From assembly GCA_934546685.1 (NCBI GenBank), contig CAKTEB010000009.1, positions 1 to 43,819 on the forward strand: a DNA stretch of 43,819 nt. Reading direction: 5' to 3'. The notes under the pieces were generated by a model that saw only the letters and a program-made list of their open reading frames with translations, made no database searches and was not told where the DNA came from. The translations under genes and the position numbers were made by a program. Source of the DNA: an uncultured Oscillospiraceae bacterium (lineage in GTDB: Bacteria > Bacillota > Clostridia > Oscillospirales > Oscillospiraceae). This document shows positions 7,788-15,311 of this stretch, piece by piece. Each line of letters starts with the position of its first letter. The first letter of the stretch is position 1.

Positions 7788-8463
7788 GCAGAGAGCAAAG
7801 GACATTATTGCCTGCCGCTGCGCCCAGGAGCTGAAGGATGGTTATGTGGTGAATCTGGGCATCGGCATCCCCACCCAGTGCGCCCGGTATTTCCCGGAGG
7901 GCGTGGATATCACCCTCCACGCAGAGCTGGGCCTCATTGGCCAGGGCCACGCCCCTGCGCCGGAGGAGGCGGATCCTCTCCATGTGGTAGATGCCTCCGG
8001 CAATCCGGCTACCATTATCCCCGGCGGTGCCATTGTGGATTCCGCCACCAACTTCGGACTGATCCGGGGCGGCCATGTGGATGCCTGCGTATTGGGGGCG
8101 TTGGAGGCGGACGCCGAGGGCAGCTTTGGCAACTGGCTGATCCCCGGCAAGAAGCTTACGGGTATGGGCGGCGCCATGGATCTGGTGAACGGCTCCAAGA
8201 CCGTGATCCTGGCCATGATCCACACCCAGGGGGACAAGCCCAAGATCGTGGAGAAGTGTACGCTGCCGCTCACTGGCTACAAGGTCGTGGACATGATCGT
8301 CACGGAGCTCTGCGTGCTGAAGGTGACCCCTGAGGGCCTGGAGCTGGCGGAGTACAACCCGGAGCTGGGGGACAAGGAGACGGCAATCGCGTATATCCAG
8401 GCTCGGACGGCGGCCAAGCTGCACATCGCTCCGGATCTCCAGCCCATGCGGATGCCGGACTGA
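7780..8463 (+). CDS. atoA: 3-oxoacid/butyryl-CoA:acetoacetate CoA-transferase, subunit B (AtoA-like)
   Basis: The beta subunit carries the catalytic glutamate that forms the enzyme-CoA thioester. The signature usually reading SENGLLG is AELGLIG here, so Glu49 is kept while the flanking Ser and Asn are Ala and Leu. NLGIGIPTQ (25-33) and GGAMDLV are typical. Length is 227 residues. The ATG at 7780 overlaps the subunit A stop by 8 nt and has GGGAGGG 8 nt upstream. With thiolase and subunit A it would connect acetoacetyl-CoA metabolism to acid/CoA exchange, as in butyrate-forming or amino-acid-fermenting Clostridia (inference). No hairpin terminator was found after it; the next gene has its own promoter. 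Confidence 0.93.
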   Translation: MDKQRAKDIIACRCAQELKDGYVVNLGIGIPTQCARYFPEGVDITLHAELGLIGQGHAPAPEEADPLHVVDASGNPATIIPGGAIVDSATNFGLIRGGHVDACVLGALEADAEGSFGNWLIPGKKLTGMGGAMDLVNGSKTVILAMIHTQGDKPKIVEKCTLPLTGYKVVDMIVTELCVLKVTPEGLELAEYNPELGDKETAIAYIQARTAAKLHIAPDLQPMRMPD

Positions 8464-8466
8464 TCG

Positions 8467-8481
8467 ATGAATATAATTCAT
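8467..8481. promoter_or_regulatory. Perfect palindrome upstream of flavoenzyme gene (possible operator)
   Basis: atgaat-ata-attcat is a perfect 15-bp palindrome. Related atgaatg copies lie at 8530-8536 and 8544-8550, over the -10 end and the start of the transcript. The arrangement could be an operator set, but AT-rich chance matches are possible. Confidence 0.35.
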
Positions 8482-8502
8482 TATATAATGACAAAACTCC
8501 TC

Positions 8503-8531
8503 TTTTCACCGGGTTTTCTCTATGCTATAAT
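8503..8531 (+). promoter_or_regulatory. Promoter of the flavin oxidoreductase gene
   Basis: TATAAT (8526-8531) with TATGC directly before it (TRTGn extended -10) and a weak -35 TTTTCA 17 nt upstream. Transcription would start near 8538, which argues against using the in-frame ATG at 8544. Confidence 0.62.
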
Positions 8532-8612
8532 GAATGAAACGCCATGAATGTCCAGGGAAGCCTCTGGACACGGCAAAATTACTCCGCTGTGCGGGGAAAG
8601 GAATACATATTT

Positions 8613-10766
8613 ATGGAACTGAAATACAGCGCACTGCTCAGCCCCATTAAGATCGGCAACATGGTGCTGCGGAACCGGATGCTCTCCTCCGCTTCCACGC
8701 CCCATTTCCTCCAGGGCACTGAGAAGAACCCCACCGAGAAGGTGATCCAGCACTTTGCCAACCGCGCAAAGAACGGCGCCGCTCTGGTGACCATCAACCA
8801 CCTCTATGAGAAGTCCATGCCGGTCATGGGCCGGGCACTGGACAACACCCCCTGCCACTTCAATCTGTTCGACCTGAACGATGCCAATGCCCAGGACTAT
8901 TTCTGTAAGCTGCTGGACGCCATTCACTTCTATGGCTCCAAGACCTGCGCTTACATCATGAGCCCCGCCAACATGCAGGGCGGCATGGGCATGCCCTCCG
9001 GCGCGCCCGGTGACAAGGGCCCTGGTGCTCCCGGCGGTCCCGGCGGCCCTGGCGGTCCCGGTGCTGGCCCCGAGGGTGCAGGCGGTCCTCCCGCTGATAT
9101 GCCTCCCATGCCTATGGAGGATACCACTCCTAAGCACAAGGACTTCGGCGTAGCCGGTGCGGAGGGCGACCTCCACGCCCAGATGGACGGCGGCCCTCAG
9201 CAGTCCCCCTCCTCCTACACCAAGGAGTATCTCCAGGCCATGATCGAGGACTATGCCCAGCAGGCGAAGGATCTCAAGGCACTGGGCTTTGACATGATCT
9301 CCGTTTACTGCTGCTATCGGAACAACCCCATGGCAAAGCTGCTCTCCCCCATCACCAATGACCGCACCGACGAGTATGGCCCCCAGAGCGTGGAGTCCCG
9401 CGGCCGCTACATGGTAGAGATGTTTACCGCGCTGCGGAAGGCTGTGGGCAAGGGCTTCCCCCTGGAGTGCGTGCTCAGCGTAGACGAGGAGGAGTTCGGC
9501 GGCTACACCAAGGAGGACACCATCCAGCTGGCTAAGCTGATGGAGGGCGTCTGCGATATCTTCCATCTCCGCTCCGGCGATATGGATCCTCAGCATCCCC
9601 TGGGCTTCACCTCCACCGAGGACAAGCCTGCTCCCTACATCGACGCCATGAGCTATGTATGTAAGGAGATCAAGAAGCGCGGCATTCAGATGACCGTGGC
9701 GGCCTCCGCTGGCTTCCAGGATCCTGAGATCGCCAACAACCTGGTGGCTGACGGCGGCGCGGACCTCATCTACATGGCCCGCAGCTGGATCAACAACCCC
9801 GACTACGGCCAGAAGGTCTATGAGGGCCGCAAGGAGGATATCGTACCCTGCGTGCGCTGCAACAAGTGCCATGTGCCCAACGGCCCCGATCTGTTCCGTA
9901 CCGTCTGCACCGTCAACCCCATCGTGGGCATGGAAGACCGCATCGCCACCATGGTGAAGCCCGTGGGCGAGAAGCGGAAGGTGGCAGTGGTCGGCGGCGG
10001 CCCTGCCGGCATGGAGTTTGCTCGGATCTGCGCCCAGAGAGGCCATGATGTCACTCTGTACGAGAAGTCCGGGGAGCTGGGCGGCATGCTCAAGCACGCC
10101 AAGTATCCCTCCTTCAAGTGGCCCCTGCGCCAGTTCATGGACTACATGATCAAGGAAATGGACAAGCTGGGCGTTCATGTGAAGCTGAACACCACCGCTA
10201 CCCGTGAGCTCCTGGAGAAGGAGAACTATCAGGTGCTGGCCCTGGCCCTGGGCGCTGAGCCCTCCAGCCTGCCCCTGCCCGGCAAGGACGGCGACAACGT
10301 CTCCTACGCCGCCAACATCTACGGCCATGAGGACACTCTGGGCAAGAACGTCACCATCATCGGCGGCGGCGAAATCGGCGTAGAGACCGGCCTGTATCTG
10401 GCCGAGCTGGGCCATCTGGTCACCGTGCTGGAGATGCAGTACGACCTGATCCTGGACGCGCCTCACGCCCACTACCGCAACATGGTGGTGAACTACTGGC
10501 GTCACACCGCCAACTTCGCTTATCAGGCTGGTGTCAAGTGCACCGCCATCGATCCCGACGGCGTCCGCTATCTGGATCCCAACGGCGTGGAGCAGAAGCA
10601 GCAGGCAGACAACGTGCTGCTGGCCATCGGCATGAAGTCCAAGCAGGACGAGGCCATGGAGCTGGCTAAGGCTGTGCCTGTCAGCTATGTGATCGGCGAC
10701 TGCGATAAGCCCGGCAACGTGCAGAAGTGCATGCGTTCCGCCTTCGGCATCGCTTCCCAGATCTAA
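8613..10766 (+). CDS. Old Yellow Enzyme-type NADH:flavin / enoate reductase-like flavoprotein (FMN, 4Fe-4S, FAD) with collagen-like insert
   Basis: A 717-residue fusion of an FMN TIM barrel (about 1-405), a 4Fe-4S cysteine cluster C413-x2-C416-x2-C419-x12-C432, and FAD and NAD(P)H Rossmann domains (VAVVGGGPAGMEFA and VTIIGGGEIGVETG). This is the architecture of 2,4-dienoyl-CoA reductase, 2-enoate reductase and BaiCD-type bile-acid enzymes, which reduce activated C=C bonds. Two oddities: a Gly/Pro-rich collagen-like loop at residues 123-167, and Tyr232/Tyr235 (YCCYRNN) where relatives have the HGAHGYL His pair, so the substrate may differ. The start at 8613 has AAAGG 11 nt upstream; an in-frame ATG at 8544 lacks an SD and is nearly at the predicted transcript start. 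It may serve redox balance with the adjacent fermentation genes (inference). Confidence 0.88.
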   Translation: MELKYSALLSPIKIGNMVLRNRMLSSASTPHFLQGTEKNPTEKVIQHFANRAKNGAALVTINHLYEKSMPVMGRALDNTPCHFNLFDLNDANAQDYFCKLLDAIHFYGSKTCAYIMSPANMQGGMGMPSGAPGDKGPGAPGGPGGPGGPGAGPEGAGGPPADMPPMPMEDTTPKHKDFGVAGAEGDLHAQMDGGPQQSPSSYTKEYLQAMIEDYAQQAKDLKALGFDMISVYCCYRNNPMAKLLSPITNDRTDEYGPQSVESRGRYMVEMFTALRKAVGKGFPLECVLSVDEEEFGGYTKEDTIQLAKLMEGVCDIFHLRSGDMDPQHPLGFTSTEDKPAPYIDAMSYVCKEIKKRGIQMTVAASAGFQDPEIANNLVADGGADLIYMARSWINNPDYGQKVYEGRKEDIVPCVRCNKCHVPNGPDLFRTVCTVNPIVGMEDRIATMVKPVGEKRKVAVVGGGPAGMEFARICAQRGHDVTLYEKSGELGGMLKHAKYPSFKWPLRQFMDYMIKEMDKLGVHVKLNTTATRELLEKENYQVLALALGAEPSSLPLPGKDGDNVSYAANIYGHEDTLGKNVTIIGGGEIGVETGLYLAELGHLVTVLEMQYDLILDAPHAHYRNMVVNYWRHTANFAYQAGVKCTAIDPDGVRYLDPNGVEQKQQADNVLLAIGMKSKQDEAMELAKAVPVSYVIGDCDKPGNVQKCMRSAFGIASQI
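8979..9113 (+). repeat. Collagen-like Gly-Pro-rich coding repeat inside the flavoenzyme
   Basis: Codons 123-167 of the flavoenzyme encode repeated GGP and GAP triplets ending in a PPADMPPMPM tail. At the DNA level it is a run of imperfect ggcggtccc-type units. The frame stays open and the barrel resumes after it. Confidence 0.85.
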
Positions 10767-10776
10767 ATTTGATACA

Positions 10777-10812
10777 AAAATTCCCGGCACACGGTTGTGT
10801 GCCGGGAATTTT
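10777..10812. terminator. Bidirectional terminator between flavoenzyme and GNAT genes
   Basis: A perfect 16-bp stem (10777-10792 with 10797-10812) with a 4-nt ggtt loop. Its AAAA and TTTT ends serve both strands, matching the convergent genes on either side. Confidence 0.9.
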
Positions 10813-10831
10813 GCGTTCATACAGACGAAGC

Positions 10832-11311
10832 TCATAGGGTGTGGTAGTAGATGCAGATGTTCTGATAGCTGCCATCCTTCATCAGAAAGCCGCCAGGGAT
10901 CGTGCCCAGGTGGACAAAGCCCAGCCGCTCATACAGGTGCCGGGCGTGGATGTTGTTTTCCACCACGGCATTGAACTGCAGGATCTGGAACCTCTCCTTT
11001 TTTGCCTGCTCCAGGCAGTGGGACACCAGCTTTTCGCCAATGTGCTTGCCCCGGCAGTGGGAGTCGATGGCATAGCTGGCGTTGGCGATGTGGCCGCAGC
11101 GGCCCTCGTTATTGGGGTGCAGGATATACATGCCCACGATCTTGCTCTCGTCCTCGGCCACGGCGCAGTAGGTCTGGGCGGCGAAGAACTTTCTGCCGGT
11201 TTCCTCGGTCAGATCCTCCAGCTGGGGGAAGGCTACGCCCTCGTCTACGACTTCATTCCAGACCTGTACCATGCCGGGTACGTCCTGGTCTGTATATTTT
11301 CTGATTTCCAT
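10832..11311 (-). CDS. GNAT-family N-acetyltransferase
   Basis: This 159-residue protein has the GNAT acetyl-CoA-binding motif A CRGKHIGEKLV (86-96) and the motif B region ARHLYERLGF (123-132). GNATs transfer acetyl from acetyl-CoA to amines; the substrate is not evident. Start ATG at 11311 has AGGAGG 8 nt upstream. It is a single-gene unit: its own promoter lies upstream and the bidirectional terminator with the flavoenzyme gene is downstream. Confidence 0.9.
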   Translation of the reverse strand: MEIRKYTDQDVPGMVQVWNEVVDEGVAFPQLEDLTEETGRKFFAAQTYCAVAEDESKIVGMYILHPNNEGRCGHIANASYAIDSHCRGKHIGEKLVSHCLEQAKKERFQILQFNAVVENNIHARHLYERLGFVHLGTIPGGFLMKDGSYQNICIYYHTL

Positions 11312-11344
11312 TACAGGCGCCTCCTAGGAAAGTTGCTTTACCTC

Positions 11345-11373
11345 AGTATAGCACAAAATCGGTAAATTGTACA
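11345..11373 (-). promoter_or_regulatory. Promoter of the GNAT gene
   Basis: Minus-strand TGTACA (11368-11373), 17-nt spacer, TATACT (11345-11350). TGTGC precedes the -10, a TRTGn element. Confidence 0.62.
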
Positions 11374-11380
11374 GGGGCGG

Positions 11381-11409
11381 CAAACGGACGCCGCGGAGGC
11401 GTCCGTTTG
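11381..11409 (-). terminator. Hairpin after the SLH-repeat protein gene
   Basis: A perfect 12-bp stem (caaacggacgcc 11381-11392, loop gcgga, ggcgtccgtttg 11398-11409), 9 nt after the stop. The T-run is only TTT followed by G, so termination strength is uncertain. Confidence 0.6.
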
Positions 11410-11418
11410 TACGTTTGC

Positions 11419-13029
11419 TTATTTGCTTGCCCGGTAGAGGAACGTCACGATCTGGGCCCGGACACAGGGGAGATCCGGGGAGAAGCAGCCGTTTCCGGTG
11501 CCGTCGGTGACGGACTTTTCCGCGGCCCAGGCAATGGCGGCCTTTGCGTAGTCCACAGCGTCGGTGTCGGTGAAGCTGCTGCCGGTGCTGGCTTGGGGAG
11601 ATCCGGCGGCCCGCCACAGGAAGGTGACCACCTGGGCCCGGGTGCAGGGGAGATCAGGGCCGAAGTGGGTGTCATCCATGCCGGTGGTGATGTGCTGCTC
11701 CAGGGCCCAGAGCACGGCCTTGTAATAGTATACGCTGGGATCCAGATCCACAAAGGCGCAGTCTGTGGAGCTGGGCTCCGGCTTCCCGGCGGCCCGCCAT
11801 AGGAAGGTGACCACCTGGGCCCGGGTGCAGGTGACATCGGGGCCGAAATGGCTGTCGTCCATGCCGGTGGTGATAGTTTGCTCCAGAGCCCAGAACACGG
11901 GATCCGTATAATACTGCCCCTCCGTGACATCCACAAAGGGATTGCCGCCATCGACCAGGGGTATGCTCTCGGTGCGATGGCCGCCGCAGCGGAGGCAGGT
12001 ATACTGCCGGACGCCCTCGTGGAAGCGGGTGGCCGCCTTTGTGACGGTGCCCTGGTCCCATTCATGGCCCAGGGCTGCAATGGAGCTGGTGCGTGCCGCG
12101 CCGCAGCGACTGCAGCTGTACTGGAAAACACCCACCTCGGTGCAGGTGGCTGCTTTGGCGACCTTGCCCTGATCCCAATCGTGGCCCAGCATGGGCAGCG
12201 CGTCGGTGCGGCTCCGGCCGCAGCGACTGCAATGATAGATCATATTGCCGATTTCCGTGCAGGCGGGCTCCTTGGTGACGCTGCCGCTGTCCCAATCATG
12301 GCCCAGCTTATTGAGAACTTCTTGCTTTGTGGTCTGGCAGCGGCTGCAGGTGTAGGTTTTCTGCCCGGCGGCGGTACAGGTGGGCTCCTTGATAACGGTG
12401 CCCTTGTCCCAGCTGTGGCCCGGGGCCTTGATGACCTCGGTTCTGGTTTTCGGACAGTTTTTGCAGGTGTAGGTCTTCACGCCGTCTTCTTCGCAGGCGG
12501 CGGGCTTGGTGACCTTGCCGTTATCCCATTTGTGACCAGTGGCGGGAATGGCTTCGGTTTTGGTCTCCTTGCAGTTTTTACAGGTGTAGGTTTTTACGCC
12601 AGTCTTTTCACAGGCGGGCCGCGTGGTGACCTTGCCGTCTTCCCAATCGTGGCCGGTGGCTTTGATCGCCTTAGTTTCTGTCGCCTGACAGCGGGAGCAG
12701 GTGCAGGTCATTACGCCGTCTTTTTCACAGGTGGCAGGCGTGGTGATCTCGCCGTCGGCGAAATCATGGCCCAGAGCCGGAATGGGTTCTGTTTTTGTTT
12801 CCTTACATTTTGTGCAGGTATAGACCTTCTCGCCCGCAGCGGTACAGGTGGGCTCCTTTGTGATAACACCGTTATCCCAGTCGTGCTTGTTATTTTCGCA
12901 AGGAGCAGGCGATGCGGTTTCCTGAGGCGGGGTAGTGGTCGGGAGTACAGAAGTCTCCGTGGCCAGTGCAGTCCCGGACAGCGCCGCCATCAGCAGAGCC
13001 AGACCCAGGAACAGATGAATTTTTCGCAT
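11419..13029 (-). CDS. Secreted S-layer-homology (SLH) protein with eight Cys/His repeats
   Basis: A 536-residue surface protein: signal peptide 1-23 (hydrophobic LFLGLALLMAALSG, cleavage after ALA), a Thr/Pro linker, eight tandem 39-residue repeats at 49-360, and three C-terminal SLH domains (from about 364). The SLH domains carry FVDV/FVDL/FTDT starts and TRAQVVTFLWRAAG ends and should bind secondary cell-wall polymer, anchoring the protein outside the cell. Each repeat reads about GHxWDxGxVTKxxxCTxxGxxxYTCxxC and supplies one His and three Cys, as if to bind a metal or form disulfides. The eighth repeat has Arg where the first Cys should be. Function is unknown; adhesion or cell-wall scaffolding is possible. 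It has its own strong promoter and a hairpin after the stop. The start is supported by AAAGGAGG upstream. Confidence 0.92.
   Translation of the reverse strand: MRKIHLFLGLALLMAALSGTALATETSVLPTTTPPQETASPAPCENNKHDWDNGVITKEPTCTAAGEKVYTCTKCKETKTEPIPALGHDFADGEITTPATCEKDGVMTCTCSRCQATETKAIKATGHDWEDGKVTTRPACEKTGVKTYTCKNCKETKTEAIPATGHKWDNGKVTKPAACEEDGVKTYTCKNCPKTRTEVIKAPGHSWDKGTVIKEPTCTAAGQKTYTCSRCQTTKQEVLNKLGHDWDSGSVTKEPACTEIGNMIYHCSRCGRSRTDALPMLGHDWDQGKVAKAATCTEVGVFQYSCSRCGAARTSSIAALGHEWDQGTVTKAATRFHEGVRQYTCLRCGGHRTESIPLVDGGNPFVDVTEGQYYTDPVFWALEQTITTGMDDSHFGPDVTCTRAQVVTFLWRAAGKPEPSSTDCAFVDLDPSVYYYKAVLWALEQHITTGMDDTHFGPDLPCTRAQVVTFLWRAAGSPQASTGSSFTDTDAVDYAKAAIAWAAEKSVTDGTGNGCFSPDLPCVRAQIVTFLYRASK
11950..12885 (-). 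repeat. Eight tandem 117-bp coding repeats (39-residue Cys/His unit)
   Basis: Residues 49-360 of the SLH protein. Each unit starts with His, has Cys at position 14 and a CxxC at 24/27, and ends with Leu/Thr-Gly before the next His. Unit 2 has FAD for WD, and unit 8 lacks Cys14. The divergence between units suggests an old array, not a recent expansion. Confidence 0.9.
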
Positions 13030-13075
13030 AACGCTCCTCCTTTGAGGCCTTAGTCAAAATGATTCAGTATCAACC

Positions 13076-13104
13076 ATTATACCGGGAAATCATAGCGCCG
13101 TCAA
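13076..13104 (-). promoter_or_regulatory. Promoter of the SLH-repeat protein gene
   Basis: Minus-strand TTGACG (13099-13104), 17-nt spacer, perfect TATAAT (13076-13081), about 47 nt before the start codon. Confidence 0.8.
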
Positions 13105-13141
13105 TGTGGAATAAATCCAAAGGGCTGGCGGAAAACTGTGC

Positions 13142-13177
13142 GCAAAAGGGCCTGCCGCCGGGTTTGGCGGCAGGCCC
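13142..13177 (-). terminator. Terminator after enolase
   Basis: 12-bp stem (gggcctgccgcc 13148-13159 / ggcggcaggccc 13166-13177) with a 6-nt loop, followed on the minus strand by TTTTGCG. It ends the trmL-pgk-tpiA-eno unit. Confidence 0.85.
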
Positions 13178-13191
13178 CGGAAAGGACAAAT

Positions 13192-14493
13192 TTACTTGCT
13201 GAGGTTGAAGAACGCGGCCTTGCCCAGGTACTGTGCGGAGTCGCCCAGCTCCTCCTCAATGCGGAGCAGCTGGTTGTACTTGGCCACACGGTCCGTGCGG
13301 GAAGGGGCGCCGGTCTTAATCTGTCCGGCGTTCATGGCGACCACCAGGTCGGCGATGGTGGTGTCCTCGGTCTCGCCGGAGCGGTGGGAGACCACGGCGG
13401 TGTAGCCGGCACGGTTGGCCCGCTGGATGGTGTCCAGGGTCTCGGTGAGGGTGCCGATCTGGTTGACCTTGATGAGCACGCTGTTGCAGACGCCCAGGGA
13501 GATGCCCTTGTTGACGCGCGCTACATTGGTGACGAACAGGTCGTCGCCCACCAGCTGGACCCGGTCGCCCAGGGCCTCGGTGAGCATCTTCCAGCCCTCC
13601 CAGTCGTTCTCGCCCATGCCGTCCTCGATGGAGATGATGGGGTACTTGTCTACAAAGCCCTGGTACATGGCCACCATTTCCTCGCGGGTCATGGTTTTCT
13701 TGGCCTTGGGCAGGTCATAGCAGCCGGTCTCCTGGTTGTACCAATCGGAGACGGCGCCGTCAATGGCGATCATAAAGTCGTCATAGGGCTTGTAGCCGCA
13801 TTCCTCCACGGCCTTGACGATGGCGGCCAAGGCGTCCTCGTCCCGGGCCAGATTGGGGGCATAGCCGCCCTCATCGCCCACACCGGCGGCGGGGGTGCCC
13901 ATTTCCTTGAGCACGCTCTTGAGTTTGTGGAAGACCTCGGCGCACATTCTGAGCGCGTCGCTCCAGCTCTTTGCGCCAACAGGCATGACCATAAACTCCT
14001 GAATATCCACGTTGTTGGTAGCATGCGCGCCGCCGTTGAGAATATTCATCATGGGCACCGGCAGAACCTTGGCGTTGATGCCGCCCACATACCGGTACAG
14101 GGGAATGCACAGGGAGTCGGCAGCGGCGTGAGCCACGGCCATGGACACAGCCAGAATGGCGTTGGCGCCCAGCCGGGACTTGTTGGGGGTGCCGTCCAGG
14201 TCGATCATGGTCTGGTCGATCTCCGTCTGATTCAGGGCGTTCATGCCCACAATGGCCTCGGCGATCTCAGTGTTCACGTTGGTGACGGCCTTCATGACGG
14301 CCTTGCCGCCGTATTCCTCGCCGCCGTCCCGGAGCTCGCAGGCCTCATATACGCCGGTGGAAGCGCCAGAGGGCACCGCGGCACGGCCTACGGAGCCGTC
14401 CTCCAGATAGACCTCAGCCTCCACGGTGGGGTTGCCCCGGGAGTCCAGGACCTGGCGGGCGACAACGTCGATGATTTCAAGATACTGTTTCAT
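13192..14493 (-). CDS. eno: Enolase (phosphopyruvate hydratase)
   Basis: Enolase interconverts 2-phosphoglycerate and phosphoenolpyruvate in glycolysis. The product is 433 residues. Catalytic and metal residues align by motif: His156 (GGAHATNN), Glu208 (GDEGGYAP), Mg ligands Asp245 (IAIDG), Glu290 (SIEDG) and Asp317 (GDDLFVTN), Lys342 (IKVNQIGT) and His370 in SHRSGETEDTTIAD. Small local differences from the common pattern are IAIDGAVSDW and ILNGGAHATNN. It is last in the minus-strand glycolytic unit, 26 nt after tpiA, and is followed by a strong terminator. No phosphoglycerate mutase gene lies between tpiA and eno, unlike in many Firmicutes. Confidence 0.98.
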   Translation of the reverse strand: MKQYLEIIDVVARQVLDSRGNPTVEAEVYLEDGSVGRAAVPSGASTGVYEACELRDGGEEYGGKAVMKAVTNVNTEIAEAIVGMNALNQTEIDQTMIDLDGTPNKSRLGANAILAVSMAVAHAAADSLCIPLYRYVGGINAKVLPVPMMNILNGGAHATNNVDIQEFMVMPVGAKSWSDALRMCAEVFHKLKSVLKEMGTPAAGVGDEGGYAPNLARDEDALAAIVKAVEECGYKPYDDFMIAIDGAVSDWYNQETGCYDLPKAKKTMTREEMVAMYQGFVDKYPIISIEDGMGENDWEGWKMLTEALGDRVQLVGDDLFVTNVARVNKGISLGVCNSVLIKVNQIGTLTETLDTIQRANRAGYTAVVSHRSGETEDTTIADLVVAMNAGQIKTGAPSRTDRVAKYNQLLRIEEELGDSAQYLGKAAFFNLSK

Positions 14494-14519
14494 GGGAATG
14501 CTCCTCCTGTAAGTAAAAA

Positions 14520-15296
14520 TTAGTCCGTTTCCTGATTTGCCGCGTTGATAATACGGATGAACTTCTCGGGATCCAGGGACGCGCCGCCGATGAGGCCGCC
14601 GTCGATGTCCGGCTGGGCCAGCAGGCTCTCGGCGTTTTTGTCGTTCATGGAGCCGCCGTAGAGAATGGAGGTGGCCCGGGCCGTTTTGGCGGAGGACAGC
14701 TTCCGAACCACGGTGCGGATGTGCTGGCAGACCTCCTCGGCCTCCTGGGGGGAGGCGGTGAGGCCGGTGCCGATGGCCCAGATGGGCTCATAGGCGATGA
14801 CGACCCGGCGCAGCTGCTCCGGCACGATGCCATGGAAGGCGGATTTCAGCTGCATGGTGATATGCTCAAAGGTCACCCCGGTCTCCCGCTGCTGGAGGCT
14901 CTCGCCTACGCAGAGGATGGGGGTCAGGCCCGCTGCCAGGGCGGCGGCGAGCTTCTGGTTGATGACCTCGTCGGTTTCGCCCATGGCCCGGCGCTCTGAG
15001 TGCCCCAGGATCACATATTTGACGCCGGCGTCCACCAGCATGGGGGCGCTGATCTCGCCGGTATAAGCGCCGAAGGTCTCCTGGTGCATATTCTCCGCGC
15101 CGATGCCCACCCGGGTATCCTTCAGGGCCTTGACTCCAGCGGGAATGCAGATGGCGGGCATGCACAGGACGATCTCGCACCAGCGGCCCTTGGGCAGCAG
15201 CCGCTTGAGCTCCGCGCCGAAGGCCCGGGTCTCGGTGGGAGTCTTGTTCATCTTCCAGTTGGCGGCGATGACAGTCTTTCTGTATTTATGGTTCAT
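14520..15296 (-). CDS. tpiA: Triosephosphate isomerase
   Basis: TPI interconverts dihydroxyacetone phosphate and glyceraldehyde 3-phosphate. The product is 258 residues. Active-site residues are present: Lys15 in AANWKMN, His99 in ILGHSERR and Glu170 in AYEPIWAIGTG; the C-terminal phosphate-binding segments LYGGSMN and GGLIGGASL follow. The gene lies 15 nt after pgk and 26 nt before eno, consistent with one transcript. Confidence 0.98.
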   Translation of the reverse strand: MNHKYRKTVIAANWKMNKTPTETRAFGAELKRLLPKGRWCEIVLCMPAICIPAGVKALKDTRVGIGAENMHQETFGAYTGEISAPMLVDAGVKYVILGHSERRAMGETDEVINQKLAAALAAGLTPILCVGESLQQRETGVTFEHITMQLKSAFHGIVPEQLRRVVIAYEPIWAIGTGLTASPQEAEEVCQHIRTVVRKLSSAKTARATSILYGGSMNDKNAESLLAQPDIDGGLIGGASLDPEKFIRIINAANQETD

Positions 15297-15311
15297 GCTG
15301 ATCCCTCCCTG

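Noticed and set aside
8544..8612. Longer flavoenzyme start at 8544
   Set aside because: No SD, only about 6 nt after the predicted transcription start, and the extra 23 residues do not resemble the family.
8520..10835. Very long antisense open frames, for example over the flavoenzyme gene and over ileS
   Set aside because: They mirror strongly coding genes. The genome avoids TTA, CTA and TCA codons, which leaves the reverse frame free of stops. No SD, promoter or family similarity supports them.
11950..12885. CRISPR-like periodicity
   Set aside because: The 117-bp repeats are in frame within one protein, diverged, and have no separate spacers.
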